Origin: Bartonella massiliensis | Lineage (GTDB): Bacteria; Pseudomonadota; Alphaproteobacteria; Rhizobiales; Rhizobiaceae | Reading direction: 5' to 3' | NCBI RefSeq assembly: GCF_902150025.1 | Contig: NZ_CABFVS010000017.1 | Coordinates: forward strand, 1 to 53,061 | Length of the DNA stretch: 53,061 bases | Shown here: positions 10,294-20,485 of the stretch, piece after piece | Layout of the letters: every line of letters begins with the position of its first letter | Position numbering within the stretch: the first letter of the stretch is position 1 | Translations under genes and position numbers: made by a program | The notes under the pieces: generated by a model | Seen by the model: only the letters and a program-made list of their open reading frames with translations | The model's database searches: none | Told to the model about the DNA's origin: nothing

Positions 10294-10842
10294 CTACCCT
10301 TCTATATCGACTAAATGACGACGACGCGCCTGCAAAGTCGAATATTTTATACCACGTTGAGCAGCAATATCTCTCGGGTGCATTTGATGCTTCAATGCAT
10401 CAAATGTCGCACGAACCATATTATAAGGATTCGACGATCCTAGTGATTTTGCAACAACATCTTGCATACCAAGGGCTTCAAAAATAGCACGCATTGGTCC
10501 ACCAGCAATGATACCAGTACCAGCAGATGCTGAACGAAGCAAAACACGCCCAGCCCCATGACGACCTTCAAGATCGTGATGCAATGTACGTCCAGACCGA
10601 AGTGGAACATAAATCATCCCACGCTTTGCAGATTCTGTCGCTTTACGAACAGCTTCTGGAACTTCACGGGCTTTACCATGTCCAAAACCCACACGCCCTT
10701 TTTGATCTCCAACGACAACAAGAGCAGCAAAACCAAAACGCCGCCCACCCTTTACAACTTTAGCAACACGATTAATATGAACAAGCCTATCGACAAATTC
10801 ATTATCGCGTTCTTCTCTATCATTACGTTCTTTTTGTGCCAT
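10294..10842 (-). CDS. rpsE: 30S ribosomal protein S5
   Basis: S5 (182 residues) lies near the decoding centre and the mRNA entry site and affects translational accuracy. The double-stranded RNA-binding fold shows [20 protein letters not shown] and [20 protein letters not shown]. The C-terminal domain has [24 protein letters not shown]. The charged N-terminus ([15 protein letters not shown]) is typical of alphaproteobacteria. A gap of about 110 nt separates it from rplR. Confidence 0.97.
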   Translation of the reverse strand: MAQKERNDREERDNEFVDRLVHINRVAKVVKGGRRFGFAALVVVGDQKGRVGFGHGKAREVPEAVRKATESAKRGMIYVPLRSGRTLHHDLEGRHGAGRVLLRSASAGTGIIAGGPMRAIFEALGMQDVVAKSLGSSNPYNMVRATFDALKHQMHPRDIAAQRGIKYSTLQARRRHLVDIEG

Positions 10843-10954
10843 TCCTCATTCCTTTTTCTTTTCCGGAAGCACGATAACAAAGTTCCTCATCCAATCAGAA
10901 GAACTTAGATGAAATATTCTAAAGTATCCTGATTCATTCAATAAATAGAAAACT

Positions 10955-11317
10955 TTAAAAGTTTAAACCACCTTCACGAGCAGCTTCAGCCAAAGCTTTA
11001 ATGCGACCATGATACACATAGGCCCCACGATCAAAAACCACTTCATTAACACCAGCTTGTTTAGCACGCTCAGCAATTAACTTACCAACAGCAAAAGCGG
11101 CTTCTTTATCAGCACCACTTTTTAATGATTTTTTCAAATCACTTTCAAGAGTAGAAGCCGAAACAAGTGTACATCCTCGTAAATCATCAATAACCTGAGC
11201 ATAGATGTTTTGATTTGAACGATAAACACTCAAGCGAGGACGATCACGAGAAACCATCTTGATTCTACGACGAACACGCCTTGCACGACGCTGGATAATG
11301 TCCTTAGATGAAACCAT
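10955..11317 (-). CDS. rplR: 50S ribosomal protein L18
   Basis: This 120-residue protein binds 5S rRNA, together with L5, in the central protuberance. It has a basic N-terminus ([13 protein letters not shown]), [20 protein letters not shown] in the core and the C-terminal [20 protein letters not shown], which is the L18 signature. It starts 12 nt after rplF. Confidence 0.97.
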   Translation of the reverse strand: MVSSKDIIQRRARRVRRRIKMVSRDRPRLSVYRSNQNIYAQVIDDLRGCTLVSASTLESDLKKSLKSGADKEAAFAVGKLIAERAKQAGVNEVVFDRGAYVYHGRIKALAEAAREGGLNF

Positions 11318-11329
11318 AATACAAAATCC

Positions 11330-11863
11330 TTATTTCTTTTTACCTTCTTTACGGAAGATACGTTCATCGGCATGCTTAACACCTTTACCTTTATAAGGCT
11401 CAGGTCTACGATATTCGCGAATCTCCGCTGCAACTTGTCCAACTTGCTGTTTATCAATCCCAGAAACAACAATCTCTGTAGGCTTAGGAACAGTTACAGT
11501 CACACCCGATGGAACTTTATAAACCACATCATGAGAAAAGCCTAGAGAAAGTTGAATATCCTTACCCTGCATAGCAGCACGATAACCAACCCCATTAATC
11601 TCCAATCTCTTTTCAAAACCATCTTTCACACCACAAAAAATATTTTCAATCATTGAGCGTGACATACCCCATTTAGATCGTGCATCTTTTGACTGATCAC
11701 GCGGCATAACAGATATAACATTTTCCTCAAACTTGACTAAGACTTCATCATTAACGACGTAACTGAGTTCACCTTTTGGACCTTTTGCCTTAACAAGCTG
11801 ACCTTCAACAGTAGCAGTAACCCCAGAAGGAACTGAAATGGGTTTCTTTCCAATACGAGACAT
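11330..11863 (-). CDS. rplF: 50S ribosomal protein L6
   Basis: A two-domain large-subunit protein of 177 residues near the factor-binding site. It starts [15 protein letters not shown]. The first domain includes KGPKGELSY, and the second includes [19 protein letters not shown]. The signature [24 protein letters not shown] at the C-terminus is given here by its key residues PYKGKG and RKEGKK. It lies between rpsH and rplR. Confidence 0.97.
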   Translation of the reverse strand: MSRIGKKPISVPSGVTATVEGQLVKAKGPKGELSYVVNDEVLVKFEENVISVMPRDQSKDARSKWGMSRSMIENIFCGVKDGFEKRLEINGVGYRAAMQGKDIQLSLGFSHDVVYKVPSGVTVTVPKPTEIVVSGIDKQQVGQVAAEIREYRRPEPYKGKGVKHADERIFRKEGKKK

Positions 11864-11902
11864 TGTTCTAACCTACTTTTTCTTCCGTTTTCTTGGACAC
11901 AC

Positions 11903-12301
11903 TTAGAAAACACGACAAAGGAGTTCTCCACCAACATTCTGTTCACGCGCTTCATGATCCGCCATAACGCCTCTAGGAGTCGATAAAATCGAAATACCGA
12001 GACCATTTGCCACCTGTGGAAGCGATTTAGCAGAAACATACACACGACGACCAGGCTTTGATACGCGTGAAATCTCACGAATAGCTGCCAGGCCTTCAAA
12101 ATACTTCAATTCGATTTCAAGCTCAGCTTTTCCATCACCTAAATCTATTTGATGATATCCACGAATATAACCTTCCGCCTGAAGAACATCAAGAACATGT
12201 GCACGAAGCTTTGAAGCTGGTGTAACGACTTTGCTTTTTTTACGACTAAGTGCATTACGAATACGCGTTAACATATCACCAAGAGGATCTGATATAGACA
12301 T
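11903..12301 (-). CDS. rpsH: 30S ribosomal protein S8
   Basis: S8 binds the central domain of 16S rRNA; in E. coli it also represses the spc operon. I choose ATG 12301 ([18 protein letters not shown]), the family start, giving 132 residues; the frame extends 21 nt upstream, into the end of rpsN. The C-terminal domain has [20 protein letters not shown] followed by [20 protein letters not shown], ending with the conserved LCRVF. Any autogenous control is inferred from the family, not seen here. Confidence 0.97.
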   Translation of the reverse strand: MSISDPLGDMLTRIRNALSRKKSKVVTPASKLRAHVLDVLQAEGYIRGYHQIDLGDGKAELEIELKYFEGLAAIREISRVSKPGRRVYVSAKSLPQVANGLGISILSTPRGVMADHEAREQNVGGELLCRVF

Positions 12302-12315
12302 TAAATAATCTCCTC

Positions 12316-12621
12316 TTACCAACTAGACTTTACAATACCAGGAATATGGCCAATAGAGCCAAGTTCACGCAATGCAATCCGTGACATTTTTAACTTACGA
12401 TAATAAGCCCTAGGACGACCTGAAACCTCACAGCGATTACGAACACGAACTTTCGAAGAATTACGCGGTAATTCTGCTAATTGAACAGAAGCTTTAAAAC
12501 GTTCCTCAAGAGAAACTTTCTGATCCATCACTATTGCTTTCAAACGTGCACGACGTGCAGCATAACGCTTCACCATCACTTCACGACGCTTATTTTTTTC
12601 AACGGCACTTACTTTGGCCAT
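12316..12621 (-). CDS. rpsN: 30S ribosomal protein S14 (zinc-free long form)
   Basis: S14 (101 residues) sits in the 30S head. It starts [17 protein letters not shown]. The C-terminal part has [20 protein letters not shown] and [19 protein letters not shown]. Only one of the four cysteines of the zinc-ribbon form remains (NRC), so this is the zinc-independent 'C-minus' form. It lies between rplE and rpsH in the usual order. Confidence 0.97.
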   Translation of the reverse strand: MAKVSAVEKNKRREVMVKRYAARRARLKAIVMDQKVSLEERFKASVQLAELPRNSSKVRVRNRCEVSGRPRAYYRKLKMSRIALRELGSIGHIPGIVKSSW

Positions 12622-12645
12622 AATTTCACCTCGCTACGTTTGCCG

Positions 12646-13203
12646 TTACGAACGAAAAGGGAAATTAAAAGCACGCAATAACTCACGCGCTTCATCATCC
12701 GTTTTTGCTGTCGTACAAACGATAATATCCATGCCCCAAATTTGATCAACTTTATCATAGTTGATTTCTGGAAACACAATGTGTTCTTTAATACCCATAG
12801 CAAAATTGCCACGACCATCAAAACTCTTTGGATTTAACCCACGAAAGTCACGAACCCTAGGGAGAGCAATCGTAATAAGACGATCCAAAAACTCAAACAT
12901 ACGATCTTTACGCAATGTCACTTTTGCCCCAAGTGGCATTCCTTCACGAACCTTAAAGGTCGCAATAGAATTGCGCGCACGGGTAACAACAGCCTTTTGA
13001 CCGGTTATGAGTCCTAAATCCTCAGCGGCAAGGGAAGGCTTCTTCGAATCAGCCGTTGCTTCACCTATCCCCATATTAATTACAATCTTATCAACCCGCG
13101 GAATTTGCATGGCATTCTTGTAATTAAACTTCTCTTGAAGCGCTTTACGGATCACTTCAAAATAATGCGCTTTCATACGCGGTATTTGTCTTTCCTCAGC
13201 CAT
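12646..13203 (-). CDS. rplE: 50S ribosomal protein L5
   Basis: L5 (185 residues) binds 5S rRNA and contacts P-site t[19 protein letters not shown] and [20 protein letters not shown] mark the N-terminal half. [20 protein letters not shown] and the C-terminal [20 protein letters not shown] mark the rest. Its start overlaps the end of rplX by 8 nt. Confidence 0.97.
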   Translation of the reverse strand: MAEERQIPRMKAHYFEVIRKALQEKFNYKNAMQIPRVDKIVINMGIGEATADSKKPSLAAEDLGLITGQKAVVTRARNSIATFKVREGMPLGAKVTLRKDRMFEFLDRLITIALPRVRDFRGLNPKSFDGRGNFAMGIKEHIVFPEINYDKVDQIWGMDIIVCTTAKTDDEARELLRAFNFPFRS

Positions 13204-13510
13204 TAATCAACTCTCCCGAGCGCTTGGCAAAACGTACCTTATTACCATCTGCATTCACACGAAAGCCTACGCGTGTAGGCTTATCATCTTTAGGATCAGC
13301 AATCGCCAAATTAGACAGATGAATTGGAGCTTCTTTAGAAATAATTCCAGCTTCTTGCTTCTGCGTTTGACGTTGATGACGTTTAACCATATTAATCCCA
13401 CGGACAAAAGCCTTATTCTCTTTTGGACTAACTTTAATTACTTCACCACGAGACCCTTTATCCTTACCGGATAAAACAACAACTTTATCACCTTTTCGAA
13501 TCTTCTGCAT
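13196..13510 (-). CDS. rplX: 50S ribosomal protein L24
   Basis: L24 (104 residues) starts 50S assembly and lies at the exit tunnel rim. The KOW motif is visible in [36 protein letters not shown] and the C-terminal [20 protein letters not shown] complete the family pattern. It begins 11 nt after rplN and overlaps rplE. Confidence 0.97.
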   Translation of the reverse strand: MQKIRKGDKVVVLSGKDKGSRGEVIKVSPKENKAFVRGINMVKRHQRQTQKQEAGIISKEAPIHLSNLAIADPKDDKPTRVGFRVNADGNKVRFAKRSGELING

Positions 13511-13521
13511 AATTGAACCCT

Positions 13522-13890
13522 TTACAGCACTTCAGGAGCGAGCGAGATGATCTTCATATGATTCCTTCCACGCAATTCACGGGGAACTGGTCCAAAGATA
13601 CGCGTACCGATCGGCTCTTTTTTATTATCGACTAAAACCGCAGCATTACTATCAAAACGAATGACACTACCATCTGCGCGACGAATATCCTTAGCCGTAC
13701 GCACCACAACAGCTTTCATAACATCACCTTTTTTAACACGGCCACGAGGAATAGCATCCTTGACCGAAACAACAATAATGTCACCGACCGAAGCATATTT
13801 CCGCTTTGAACCGCCTAACACCTTGATGCACATGACACGACGAGCACCCGAATTATCAGCAACGTCGAGGTTTGTTTGCATCTGAATCAT
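13522..13890 (-). CDS. rplN: 50S ribosomal protein L14
   Basis: L14 (122 residues) forms an intersubunit bridge. It starts [19 protein letters not shown]. The core [20 protein letters not shown] is followed by [20 protein letters not shown], and the C-terminus [20 protein letters not shown] is diagnostic. About 143 nt separate it from rpsQ, an unusually wide gap within the S10-spc cluster. Confidence 0.97.
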   Translation of the reverse strand: MIQMQTNLDVADNSGARRVMCIKVLGGSKRKYASVGDIIVVSVKDAIPRGRVKKGDVMKAVVVRTAKDIRRADGSVIRFDSNAAVLVDNKKEPIGTRIFGPVPRELRGRNHMKIISLAPEVL

Positions 13891-14033
13891 GACTGGCCAC
13901 CTTTTCTTAATATATATACCCGCTTGTACCTTTTATACAATCGGATTTGCCTGCCAAATAACGATAAAGTCATCGCCTTCAAATTTACCAACGAAAAACC
14001 ACTGTTAAATTCTAAAACGATAAACTTAGCCCA

Positions 14034-14273
14034 TTACGCTACATTGTCTTTCACAACAATCCAACATTTATCTTTCGAAATTGGTCTCGATTCCTGAATA
14101 GAAACTTGATCCCCAATCTTGAATTGATTACTCTCGTCATGCGCTTTATAATTTTTAGACTGCCGAACAGTCTTTTTCAGAAGCGGATGAGAATAACGAC
14201 GCTCGACTTTGACAACAATAGTCTTATCGCTTTTGTCGCTAACAACAACACCCTGCAAAACGCGTTTAGGCAT
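14034..14273 (-). CDS. rpsQ: 30S ribosomal protein S17
   Basis: This early-assembly 16S rRNA binder is 79 residues long. It starts [20 protein letters not shown]. The OB-fold core has [20 protein letters not shown], and [18 protein letters not shown] matches the C-terminal signature. It begins 12 nt after rpmC. Confidence 0.96.
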   Translation of the reverse strand: MPKRVLQGVVVSDKSDKTIVVKVERRYSHPLLKKTVRQSKNYKAHDESNQFKIGDQVSIQESRPISKDKCWIVVKDNVA

Positions 14274-14284
14274 CTCTTATTTCC

Positions 14285-14485
14285 TTAAACCTTACTTTCA
14301 TTTAATCTTTGACGAAGAAAAGTCTTAATGCGTGCAATATCTCGACGAACTTGCCTAACACGCGCGGTCTTTTCTAATTGACCTGTTGCCTTTTGAAAGC
14401 GCAAATTAAATTGCTCTTTCTTTAACTTAGCCAATTCATCTTTCATTTGGTCGAGCGTTTGCGCCCGTAATTCTGTGGCTCTCAT
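14285..14485 (-). CDS. rpmC: 50S ribosomal protein L29
   Basis: This 66-residue helical protein lies at the exit tunnel and helps dock trigger factor and [23 protein letters not shown] and [20 protein letters not shown] followed by [11 protein letters not shown] cover the whole family length. It sits between rplP and rpsQ. Confidence 0.96.
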   Translation of the reverse strand: MRATELRAQTLDQMKDELAKLKKEQFNLRFQKATGQLEKTARVRQVRRDIARIKTFLRQRLNESKV

Positions 14486-14496
14486 CGCTAACCTCT

Positions 14497-14910
14497 TTAT
14501 TCAGCAATACGCTGGATGAAACGCGTTTTTATAGGTAGCTTTGCAGCACCTAACCTCAATGCTTCGCGTGCAACATCTTCAGGAACACCATCAAGCTCAA
14601 ACATGACGCGCCCAGGAGCAACACGTGCAGCCCAATAATCAACACTTCCCTTACCCTTACCCATACGAACTTCCGTTGGCTTAGATGTAACCGGAAGATC
14701 TGGAAAAATGCGAATCCATACACGACCAGAACGTTTCATGTAACGTGTAATCGCACGACGTGCCGCTTCAATTTGACGAGCAGTAACCCGCTCCGGCTCA
14801 ACAGCCTTCAAACCGTAGGCACCGAAATTCAAATCCGTACCACCCTTCGCAACACCGTGAATACGGCCCTTGAACTGTTTACGGAACTTTGTGCGCTTTG
14901 GCTGCAACAT
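14497..14910 (-). CDS. rplP: 50S ribosomal protein L16
   Basis: L16 (137 residues) lies near the peptidyl transferase centre and organises the A site. It starts [39 protein letters not shown] and [20 protein letters not shown] are the two family signatures. [19 protein letters not shown] follows. It starts 36 nt after rpsC. Confidence 0.97.
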   Translation of the reverse strand: MLQPKRTKFRKQFKGRIHGVAKGGTDLNFGAYGLKAVEPERVTARQIEAARRAITRYMKRSGRVWIRIFPDLPVTSKPTEVRMGKGKGSVDYWAARVAPGRVMFELDGVPEDVAREALRLGAAKLPIKTRFIQRIAE

Positions 14911-14946
14911 TGTTCTCTACTCCAAATTTTAGTTCAATCTTAAAAA

Positions 14947-15657
14947 CTAAGCATTTTCGCGGCGACGATTCGATGAAGAACCAGATTGATCAGCTTCCGT
15001 AGCACGACGTTCTGAAGCCATCGGATCATGTTCAAGAATCTCACCCTTAAAGACCCAAACTTTAATACCACAAATACCATAAGCAGTCTTAGCTTCTGCT
15101 GTACCGTAATCAACATCAGAACGCAAGGTATGAAGTGGAACACGACCTTCACGATACCATTCCATACGCGCAATTTCAGCACCACCAAGACGACCAGAAC
15201 AGTTAATACGAATACCTTCCGCACCAAGACGCATAGCAGATTGAACAGCACGCTTCATGGCACGACGAAAAGCAACACGACGCTCTAACTGTTGAGCAAT
15301 TGATTGCGCAATAATCGTAGCATCAATCTCCGGTTTACGAATCTCCACAATATTCAATGAAGTTTCAGCATTGGTCATTTCTGAAAGCCTACGACGAAGC
15401 TTTTCGATATCAGCACCTTTTTTACCAATAATCAAACCAGGACGCGCTGAATGGATCGTAACACGACATTTTTTATGAGGACGCTCAATAACAACTTTAG
15501 AAATAGCCGCCTGTTTAAGTTCTTCAAGCACATATGAGCGAATTTTCAAATCTTCATGAAGAAGACGCCCATACTCACCACTATCAGCATACCAACGAGA
15601 ATCCCAAGTCCGATTAACACCAAGACGAAGTCCTATTGGATTGATCTTCTGACCCAT
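14947..15657 (-). CDS. rpsC: 30S ribosomal protein S3
   Basis: S3 (236 residues) lies at the mRNA entrance and takes part in helicase activity. It starts [23 protein letters not shown] domain has [20 protein letters not shown]. The C-terminal domain contains [20 protein letters not shown] and [20 protein letters not shown]. Its ATG overlaps the rplV stop in a TAATG arrangement, which favours coupled translation. Confidence 0.97.
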   Translation of the reverse strand: MGQKINPIGLRLGVNRTWDSRWYADSGEYGRLLHEDLKIRSYVLEELKQAAISKVVIERPHKKCRVTIHSARPGLIIGKKGADIEKLRRRLSEMTNAETSLNIVEIRKPEIDATIIAQSIAQQLERRVAFRRAMKRAVQSAMRLGAEGIRINCSGRLGGAEIARMEWYREGRVPLHTLRSDVDYGTAEAKTAYGICGIKVWVFKGEILEHDPMASERRATEADQSGSSSNRRRENA

Positions 15658-16046
15658 TATGCGGCCTCCACTTTTTCGCTAACTTCACGAACAATTATAG
15701 TAAGATGTGAAAATGGACGCTCAATTCGACTAGCACGTCCGCGACCACGAACATGAAAGCGCTTCATCACGATTGACTTACCAACATAAGCCTCTGCCAC
15801 AATAAGCGAATCAATGTCAAGATCGTGGTTATTTTCTGCATTCGCAATCGCTGATTCAAGTGTTTTTTTCACCGTAGCAGCAATACGTTTACGCGAAAAC
15901 ATCAAATCAGCCAATGCCACATTAACTCTTTTACCACGAATCATTGCAGCAACTAAATTAAGCTTCTGCGGACTAACACGAATTGTTCGTGTGACAGCCT
16001 TTGCTTCATTATCTTTAAGCTGGCGCGGAACCTTAGCTTTTCCCAT
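15657..16046 (-). CDS. rplV: 50S ribosomal protein L22
   Basis: L22 (129 residues) extends a beta hairpin into the exit tunnel. [20 protein letters not shown] is the N-terminal signature, [19 protein letters not shown] is the helical part, and [20 protein letters not shown] is the tunnel hairpin and C-terminal signature. It overlaps rpsC by one nucleotide and lies 2 nt after rpsS. Confidence 0.97.
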   Translation of the reverse strand: MGKAKVPRQLKDNEAKAVTRTIRVSPQKLNLVAAMIRGKRVNVALADLMFSRKRIAATVKKTLESAIANAENNHDLDIDSLIVAEAYVGKSIVMKRFHVRGRGRASRIERPFSHLTIIVREVSEKVEAA

Positions 16047-16048
16047 TC

Positions 16049-16327
16049 CTACTTCCTCTTCGCTTTTTTATCGGCACCATGACCATAATAAGTCCGGGTA
16101 GGAGCAAACTCACCAAACTTATGTCCAACCATCTCTTCAGAAACAGAAACAGGAATATGCTTATTGCCGTTGTAAACACCAAAAGTCAAACCAACGAATT
16201 GCGGCAAAATAGTAGAGCGGCGACTCCATATTTTTATAACTTCATTGCGCCCACTTGCACGTACCTTCTCTGCTTTACCAAGAAGATAGCCGTCAACAAA
16301 CGGACCTTTCCAAACTGAACGAACCAC
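16049..16327 (-). CDS. rpsS: 30S ribosomal protein S19
   Basis: S19 (92 residues) pairs with S13 in the 30S head. It starts [40 protein letters not shown] and the C-terminal [20 protein letters not shown] are diagnostic. It lies 15 nt after rplB. Confidence 0.97.
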
Positions 16328-16342
16328 TTCAGACTACCTTTC

Positions 16343-17176
16343 TTATTTCTTGCGCTGATGACGCGTACGCATAATAAACTTATCAGTGGCTTTATTGGAG
16401 CGCGTACGCTTACCTTTCGTAGGTTTACCCCAAGGAGACACTGGATGACGCCCCCCCGATGTACGACCTTCACCACCACCGTGCGGATGATCAACGGGGT
16501 TCATAGCAACACCACGAACATGTGGACGCTTACCACGCCAACGAGATCGACCTGCCTTACCATCATTAATATTCCCATGATCAGGATTTGAAACAGCACC
16601 AACAGTTGCAAAACAACTGCTAGGAACCAAGCGCTGTTCACCAGAATTTAAACGAAGAATAGCCATACCGTGATCTCGTCCAACCAACTGCGCATAAGCA
16701 CCCGCTGAACGTGCAATCTGCCCCCCTTTTCCTGGCTTCATTTCAACATTATGAATAATTGTGCCTACCGGCATATTACCAAGGGGCATAGCATTCCCTG
16801 GCTTAACATCAACATTTAAACCAGCAATAATAGAATCACCTACACCAAGCCGCTGTGGTGCAAGGATATAACTTAATTGACCATCCTCATAGCGAATTAA
16901 AGCGATAAAAGCAGTACGATTAGGATCATACTCTAAACGCTCAACCTTCGCTGAAACATTATGTTTAAGACGTTTAAAGTCAACAAACCGATAACTACGT
17001 TTATGACCACCGCCCTGAAAACGAGCCGTAACACGACCGCGATTGTTGCGCCCACCCTTTGAAGATAAACCTTCAGTTAACATCTTTACAGGTTTTCCCT
17101 TATAAAGACAAGAACGTTCCACAATGACAAGCTGACGCTGCCCAGGTGTCGTTGGATTAAATTGCTTAAGTGCCAT
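16343..17176 (-). CDS. rplB: 50S ribosomal protein L2
   Basis: L2 (277 residues) is the highly conserved large-subunit protein needed for subunit association and peptidyl transfer. [20 protein letters not shown] marks the N-terminal domain. [20 protein letters not shown] and [20 protein letters not shown] segments mark the SH3-like domain. [20 protein letters not shown], with the functionally important histidine, lies near the C-terminus. The order rplW-rplB-rpsS is preserved. Confidence 0.97.
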   Translation of the reverse strand: MALKQFNPTTPGQRQLVIVERSCLYKGKPVKMLTEGLSSKGGRNNRGRVTARFQGGGHKRSYRFVDFKRLKHNVSAKVERLEYDPNRTAFIALIRYEDGQLSYILAPQRLGVGDSIIAGLNVDVKPGNAMPLGNMPVGTIIHNVEMKPGKGGQIARSAGAYAQLVGRDHGMAILRLNSGEQRLVPSSCFATVGAVSNPDHGNINDGKAGRSRWRGKRPHVRGVAMNPVDHPHGGGEGRTSGGRHPVSPWGKPTKGKRTRSNKATDKFIMRTRHQRKK

Positions 17177-17197
17177 TATTCCTATCTCCGAGCCTCT

Positions 17198-17491
17198 TTA
17201 AAGACCTGTCGAAACGTCGATAGTCTGACCACTGGCCAGAGTTACGATCGCTTTTTTGACATCACTCTGCCGACCAACAATACCTTTAAAACGTTTCACT
17301 TTACCCTTACGGACGATCGTGTTAACTGCCTTAACTTTTACGCTAAAAAGCGCCTCAACAGCAGCCTTAATTTCAGGTTTTGTCGCCTTCGGCGCGACAT
17401 TAAAAGCAACTTGATTATATTCAGAAATCATAGTCGACTTTTCAGTAATAACTGGACTAATAATTACATCATAATGGCGAAGATCTGTCAT
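17198..17491 (-). CDS. rplW: 50S ribosomal protein L23
   Basis: L23 (97 residues) is the exit-tunnel docking site for trigger factor and [23 protein letters not shown] is the N-terminal signature. [20 protein letters not shown] is the central helix, and [19 protein letters not shown] is the basic loop. Its ATG overlaps the rplD stop by 4 nt. Confidence 0.97.
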
Positions 17492-18108
17492 TTAAAACGC
17501 TCCTCAAGAGCCTCAACAGCTGCCTTTGATAAAACAAGTTTGCTGCGACGCAAAATATCATAAACATTAATTCCCTGAATGGGCAAAATATCGATATTAG
17601 GGATATTCGATGCTGCGCGAAAAAAACTAATATCAATCTCTTTACCACCAATCAAGAGAGCATTATTAAACCCAAGCTTAGAAAAATGAGAAACAAGCAA
17701 TTTCGTTTTAGCATCTTTAACAGCTAATTCATCCACAATAATTAAATCTTTTGCTTTTAATTTTGCAGATAAAGCAAGACGTAACCCAAGAGCACGAATC
17801 TTTTTGGGAAGATCATGCGCATGACTACGAACCACCGGCCCATGCGCCTTACCTCCGCCTCGAAACTGTGGCGCACGTGCAGATGAATGTCGAGCACGCC
17901 CTGTTCCCTTTTGTTTAAACATTTTTGCCCCTGTTCGTGACACATCAGAGCGCCCTTGGGATTGATGACTTCCCTGTTGACGACGCGCAAGCTGCCAACG
18001 AACAACACGTTGCAAAATGTCCTCACGCGGGACAAGATCAAAGATAGATTCAGAAACCTTTAATTTGCCAGCTTCATGACCATCAAGAGTTTTAATTACA
18101 AGATCCAT
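17488..18108 (-). CDS. rplD: 50S ribosomal protein L4
   Basis: L4 (206 residues) lines the exit tunnel; in gammaproteobacteria it also regulates the S10 operon. [20 protein letters not shown] and [20 protein letters not shown] form the tunnel loop. [20 protein letters not shown] and the C-terminal [20 protein letters not shown] complete the family pattern. It lies 2 nt after rplC. I see no gammaproteobacterial-type S10 leader. Confidence 0.97.
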
Positions 18109-18110
18109 TA

Positions 18111-18848
18111 TTAGGCTCCCTCAACTTCAGAGGTTTCCGTCACCGGAGTAACCATTTCTGTTTTCTCCTTTACAAGACGACGAACACCGGCAGGCTTTGG
18201 AGCATTATCAGGAAGACGCTTCTTCACAGCATCTCTCACCAAAATCCAAGATCCCTTAGAACCAGAAACAGCACCACGTACTAAAATTAAACCACGCTCA
18301 ATATCAGTGGAGATAACTTCAATATTTTGTGTTGTTACACGTACTTGCCCCATATGGCCAGCCATTTTTTTTCCTTTAAAAACCTTACCAGGATCTTGGC
18401 ATTGCCCCGTAGAACCATGAGCACGATGTGTAATTGAGTTACCATGGGAAGCACGATGTCCACCAAAGTTATGTCGTTTCATAACACCAGCAAACCCCTT
18501 ACCAATACTAGTACCTGTCACATCAACTCTCTGTCCTGGGACAAAGTGCTCTACTGTAATTTCAGTACCGATATCAAGAAGATTATCGGGGCTCACACGA
18601 AACTCTGCTATTTTAGCTTTAGGCTCAACAGAAGCCTTAGCAAAATGTCCACGAAGAGCTTGTGAAGTATTCTTAACCTTAGCAAAGCCTACACCTAATT
18701 GAACAGCAGTATAACCATTCTTTTCAACTGTACGCTGAGCAACAACTTGACAATTCTCCAAACGAAGTACTGTTACCGGCACATGCTCACCAGCATCATT
18801 ATAAATACGGGTCATGCCCAGCTTCTGTGCTATTACACCTGAACGCAT
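18111..18848 (-). CDS. rplC: 50S ribosomal protein L3
   Basis: L3 (245 residues) is an early-assembly large-subunit protein whose loop reaches the peptidyl transferase centre. [20 protein letters not shown] is the start. [20 protein letters not shown] and [20 protein letters not shown] are the long loop. [20 protein letters not shown] is the C-terminal signature. An acidic tail ([15 protein letters not shown]) extends beyond the E. coli length, as is common in Rhizobiales. Confidence 0.97.
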   Translation of the reverse strand: MRSGVIAQKLGMTRIYNDAGEHVPVTVLRLENCQVVAQRTVEKNGYTAVQLGVGFAKVKNTSQALRGHFAKASVEPKAKIAEFRVSPDNLLDIGTEITVEHFVPGQRVDVTGTSIGKGFAGVMKRHNFGGHRASHGNSITHRAHGSTGQCQDPGKVFKGKKMAGHMGQVRVTTQNIEVISTDIERGLILVRGAVSGSKGSWILVRDAVKKRLPDNAPKPAGVRRLVKEKTEMVTPVTETSEVEGA

Positions 18849-18876
18849 CGGGTCTGTTCCTTCTGTCCTTCAAACC

Positions 18877-19185
18877 TCAGAGCTTAATTTCCACATCCAC
18901 ACCAGCAGAAAGATCGAGCTTCATAAGCGCATCCACTGTTTGTGGCGTTGGATCAACAATATCAAGAAGACGCTTATGCGTACGCATTTCAAACTGTTCA
19001 CGACTCTTCTTATCTATATGCGGTCCACGATTGACTGTAAATTTCTCAATCCGCGTCGGAAGCGGAATGGGACCACGGACATTTGCACCAGTCCGTTTAG
19101 CAGTTGATACAATCTCGCGCGTCGACGTATCAAGAATCCTATGATCAAACGCTTTCAAGCGAATGCGAATATTTTGACTGTTCAT
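18877..19185 (-). CDS. rpsJ: 30S ribosomal protein S10
   Basis: S10 (102 residues) sits in the 30S head; in other bacteria it also acts with NusB in antitermination. I choose ATG 19185 ([19 protein letters not shown]), the family start; the frame runs 54 nt further, into the hairpin region. [20 protein letters not shown] and the C-terminal [16 protein letters not shown] are diagnostic. It heads the S10 block after tuf. Confidence 0.97.
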   Translation of the reverse strand: MNSQNIRIRLKAFDHRILDTSTREIVSTAKRTGANVRGPIPLPTRIEKFTVNRGPHIDKKSREQFEMRTHKRLLDIVDPTPQTVDALMKLDLSAGVDVEIKL

Positions 19186-19205
19186 GCTCTTTATTTTCCT
19201 GTCAT

Positions 19206-19233
19206 AAAAAGCGCCTTCAATAATCAAGGCGCT
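19206..19233 (-). terminator. Hairpin between tuf and rpsJ, attenuator-like
   Basis: On the minus strand the perfect 8-bp stem AGCGCCTT / AAGGCGCT with an 8-nt loop is followed by TTTT. It lies 14 nt past the tuf stop and just before the rpsJ start. It has the form of a weak rho-independent terminator, and could lower transcription of the S10 block relative to tuf and fusA. Function is inferred. Confidence 0.65.
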
Positions 19234-19247
19234 CAACAAAGCATTAT

Positions 19248-20423
19248 TTACTCAATGATCTTAGAGACGATACCAGCACCAACTGTACGACCACCTTCAC
19301 GAATAGCAAAACGCAACTTCTCTTCCATCGCTATCGGGACAATCAAAGACACATCCATCGCAACATTATCGCCTGGCATAACCATTTCTGTTCCTTCTGG
19401 AAGCGTAACAATACCTGTAACATCCGTTGTACGGAAGTAAAACTGAGGACGATAATTCGTGAAAAAGGGCGTATGACGACCGCCTTCATCTTTCGTCAAA
19501 ATGTAAGCTTCTGCTTTAAAACGCGTATGTGGTGTAACAGAACCAGGTTTCGCCAAAACTTGACCACGCTCAATTCCTTCACGATCAACACCACGAAGCA
19601 AAGCCCCTATATTATCACCCGCTTGACCTTGATCTAAAAGCTTGCGGAACATTTCAACACCTGTCACCGTCGTCTTAGACGTTGGACGAATGCCGATAAT
19701 CTCGATTTCCTCTCCAACTTTAATAATACCACGCTCAACACGACCCGTAACAACCGTTCCACGACCTGAAATCGAAAAGACATCTTCTATTGGCATCAAA
19801 AATGGTTGATCAACAGGACGCTCAGGGGTTGGGATATAACTATCAACTTCACTCATGAGAAGACGAACCGCATCCTCACCAATGTTTTTATCTTTATCCT
19901 CTAGCGCTGCCAACGCAGAACCTTTAACAATGGGGATATCATCACCTGGGAAATCATATTTGGATAAAAGCTCCCGAACCTCAAGTTCTACAAGCTCTAA
20001 AAGCTCTGCATCATCAACCTGATCAACTTTATTAAGAAAAACGACAATCGCTGGAACACCAACTTGGCGAGCAAGCAAAATATGCTCACGAGTCTGTGGC
20101 ATAGGACCATCAGCGGCTGAAACAACCAAAATAGCACCGTCCATCTGCGCTGCTCCAGTGATCATATTTTTCACATAGTCAGCGTGTCCGGGGCAGTCAA
20201 CGTGGGCATAATGACGATTTTCCGTTTCATACTCAACATGGGCTGTAGAAATGGTGATTCCACGCGCACGCTCCTCTGGTGCCGCATCAATTTGATCATA
20301 GGCTTTAAATTCACCAAAAAATTTCGTAATCGCTGCTGTCAACGAAGTCTTACCATGATCAACGTGACCAATCGTACCAATATTAACATGCGGTTTCGTA
20401 CGTTCAAATTTGCTCTTCGCCAT
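19248..20423 (-). CDS. tuf: Elongation factor Tu
   Basis: This GTPase delivers aminoacyl-tRNA to the ribosome. I choose ATG 20423 ([20 protein letters not shown]), giving 391 residues, the family start; a longer frame adds 8 codons. GTPase motifs are visible: G1 GHVDHGKT, G2 in [16 protein letters not shown]3 DCPGHADY and G4 NKVDQVDD. Domains 2 and 3 include [20 protein letters not shown] and the C-terminal [14 protein letters not shown]. Many proteobacteria carry a second tuf copy; none is in this window. Confidence 0.97.
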   Translation of the reverse strand: MAKSKFERTKPHVNIGTIGHVDHGKTSLTAAITKFFGEFKAYDQIDAAPEERARGITISTAHVEYETENRHYAHVDCPGHADYVKNMITGAAQMDGAILVVSAADGPMPQTREHILLARQVGVPAIVVFLNKVDQVDDAELLELVELEVRELLSKYDFPGDDIPIVKGSALAALEDKDKNIGEDAVRLLMSEVDSYIPTPERPVDQPFLMPIEDVFSISGRGTVVTGRVERGIIKVGEEIEIIGIRPTSKTTVTGVEMFRKLLDQGQAGDNIGALLRGVDREGIERGQVLAKPGSVTPHTRFKAEAYILTKDEGGRHTPFFTNYRPQFYFRTTDVTGIVTLPEGTEMVMPGDNVAMDVSLIVPIAMEEKLRFAIREGGRTVGAGIVSKIIE

Positions 20424-20485
20424 TTGAGCTCTCCATTTTCCGTCCAAAATAAGGACTAAGTTAAAAATTAATTACCAACCTGAAA

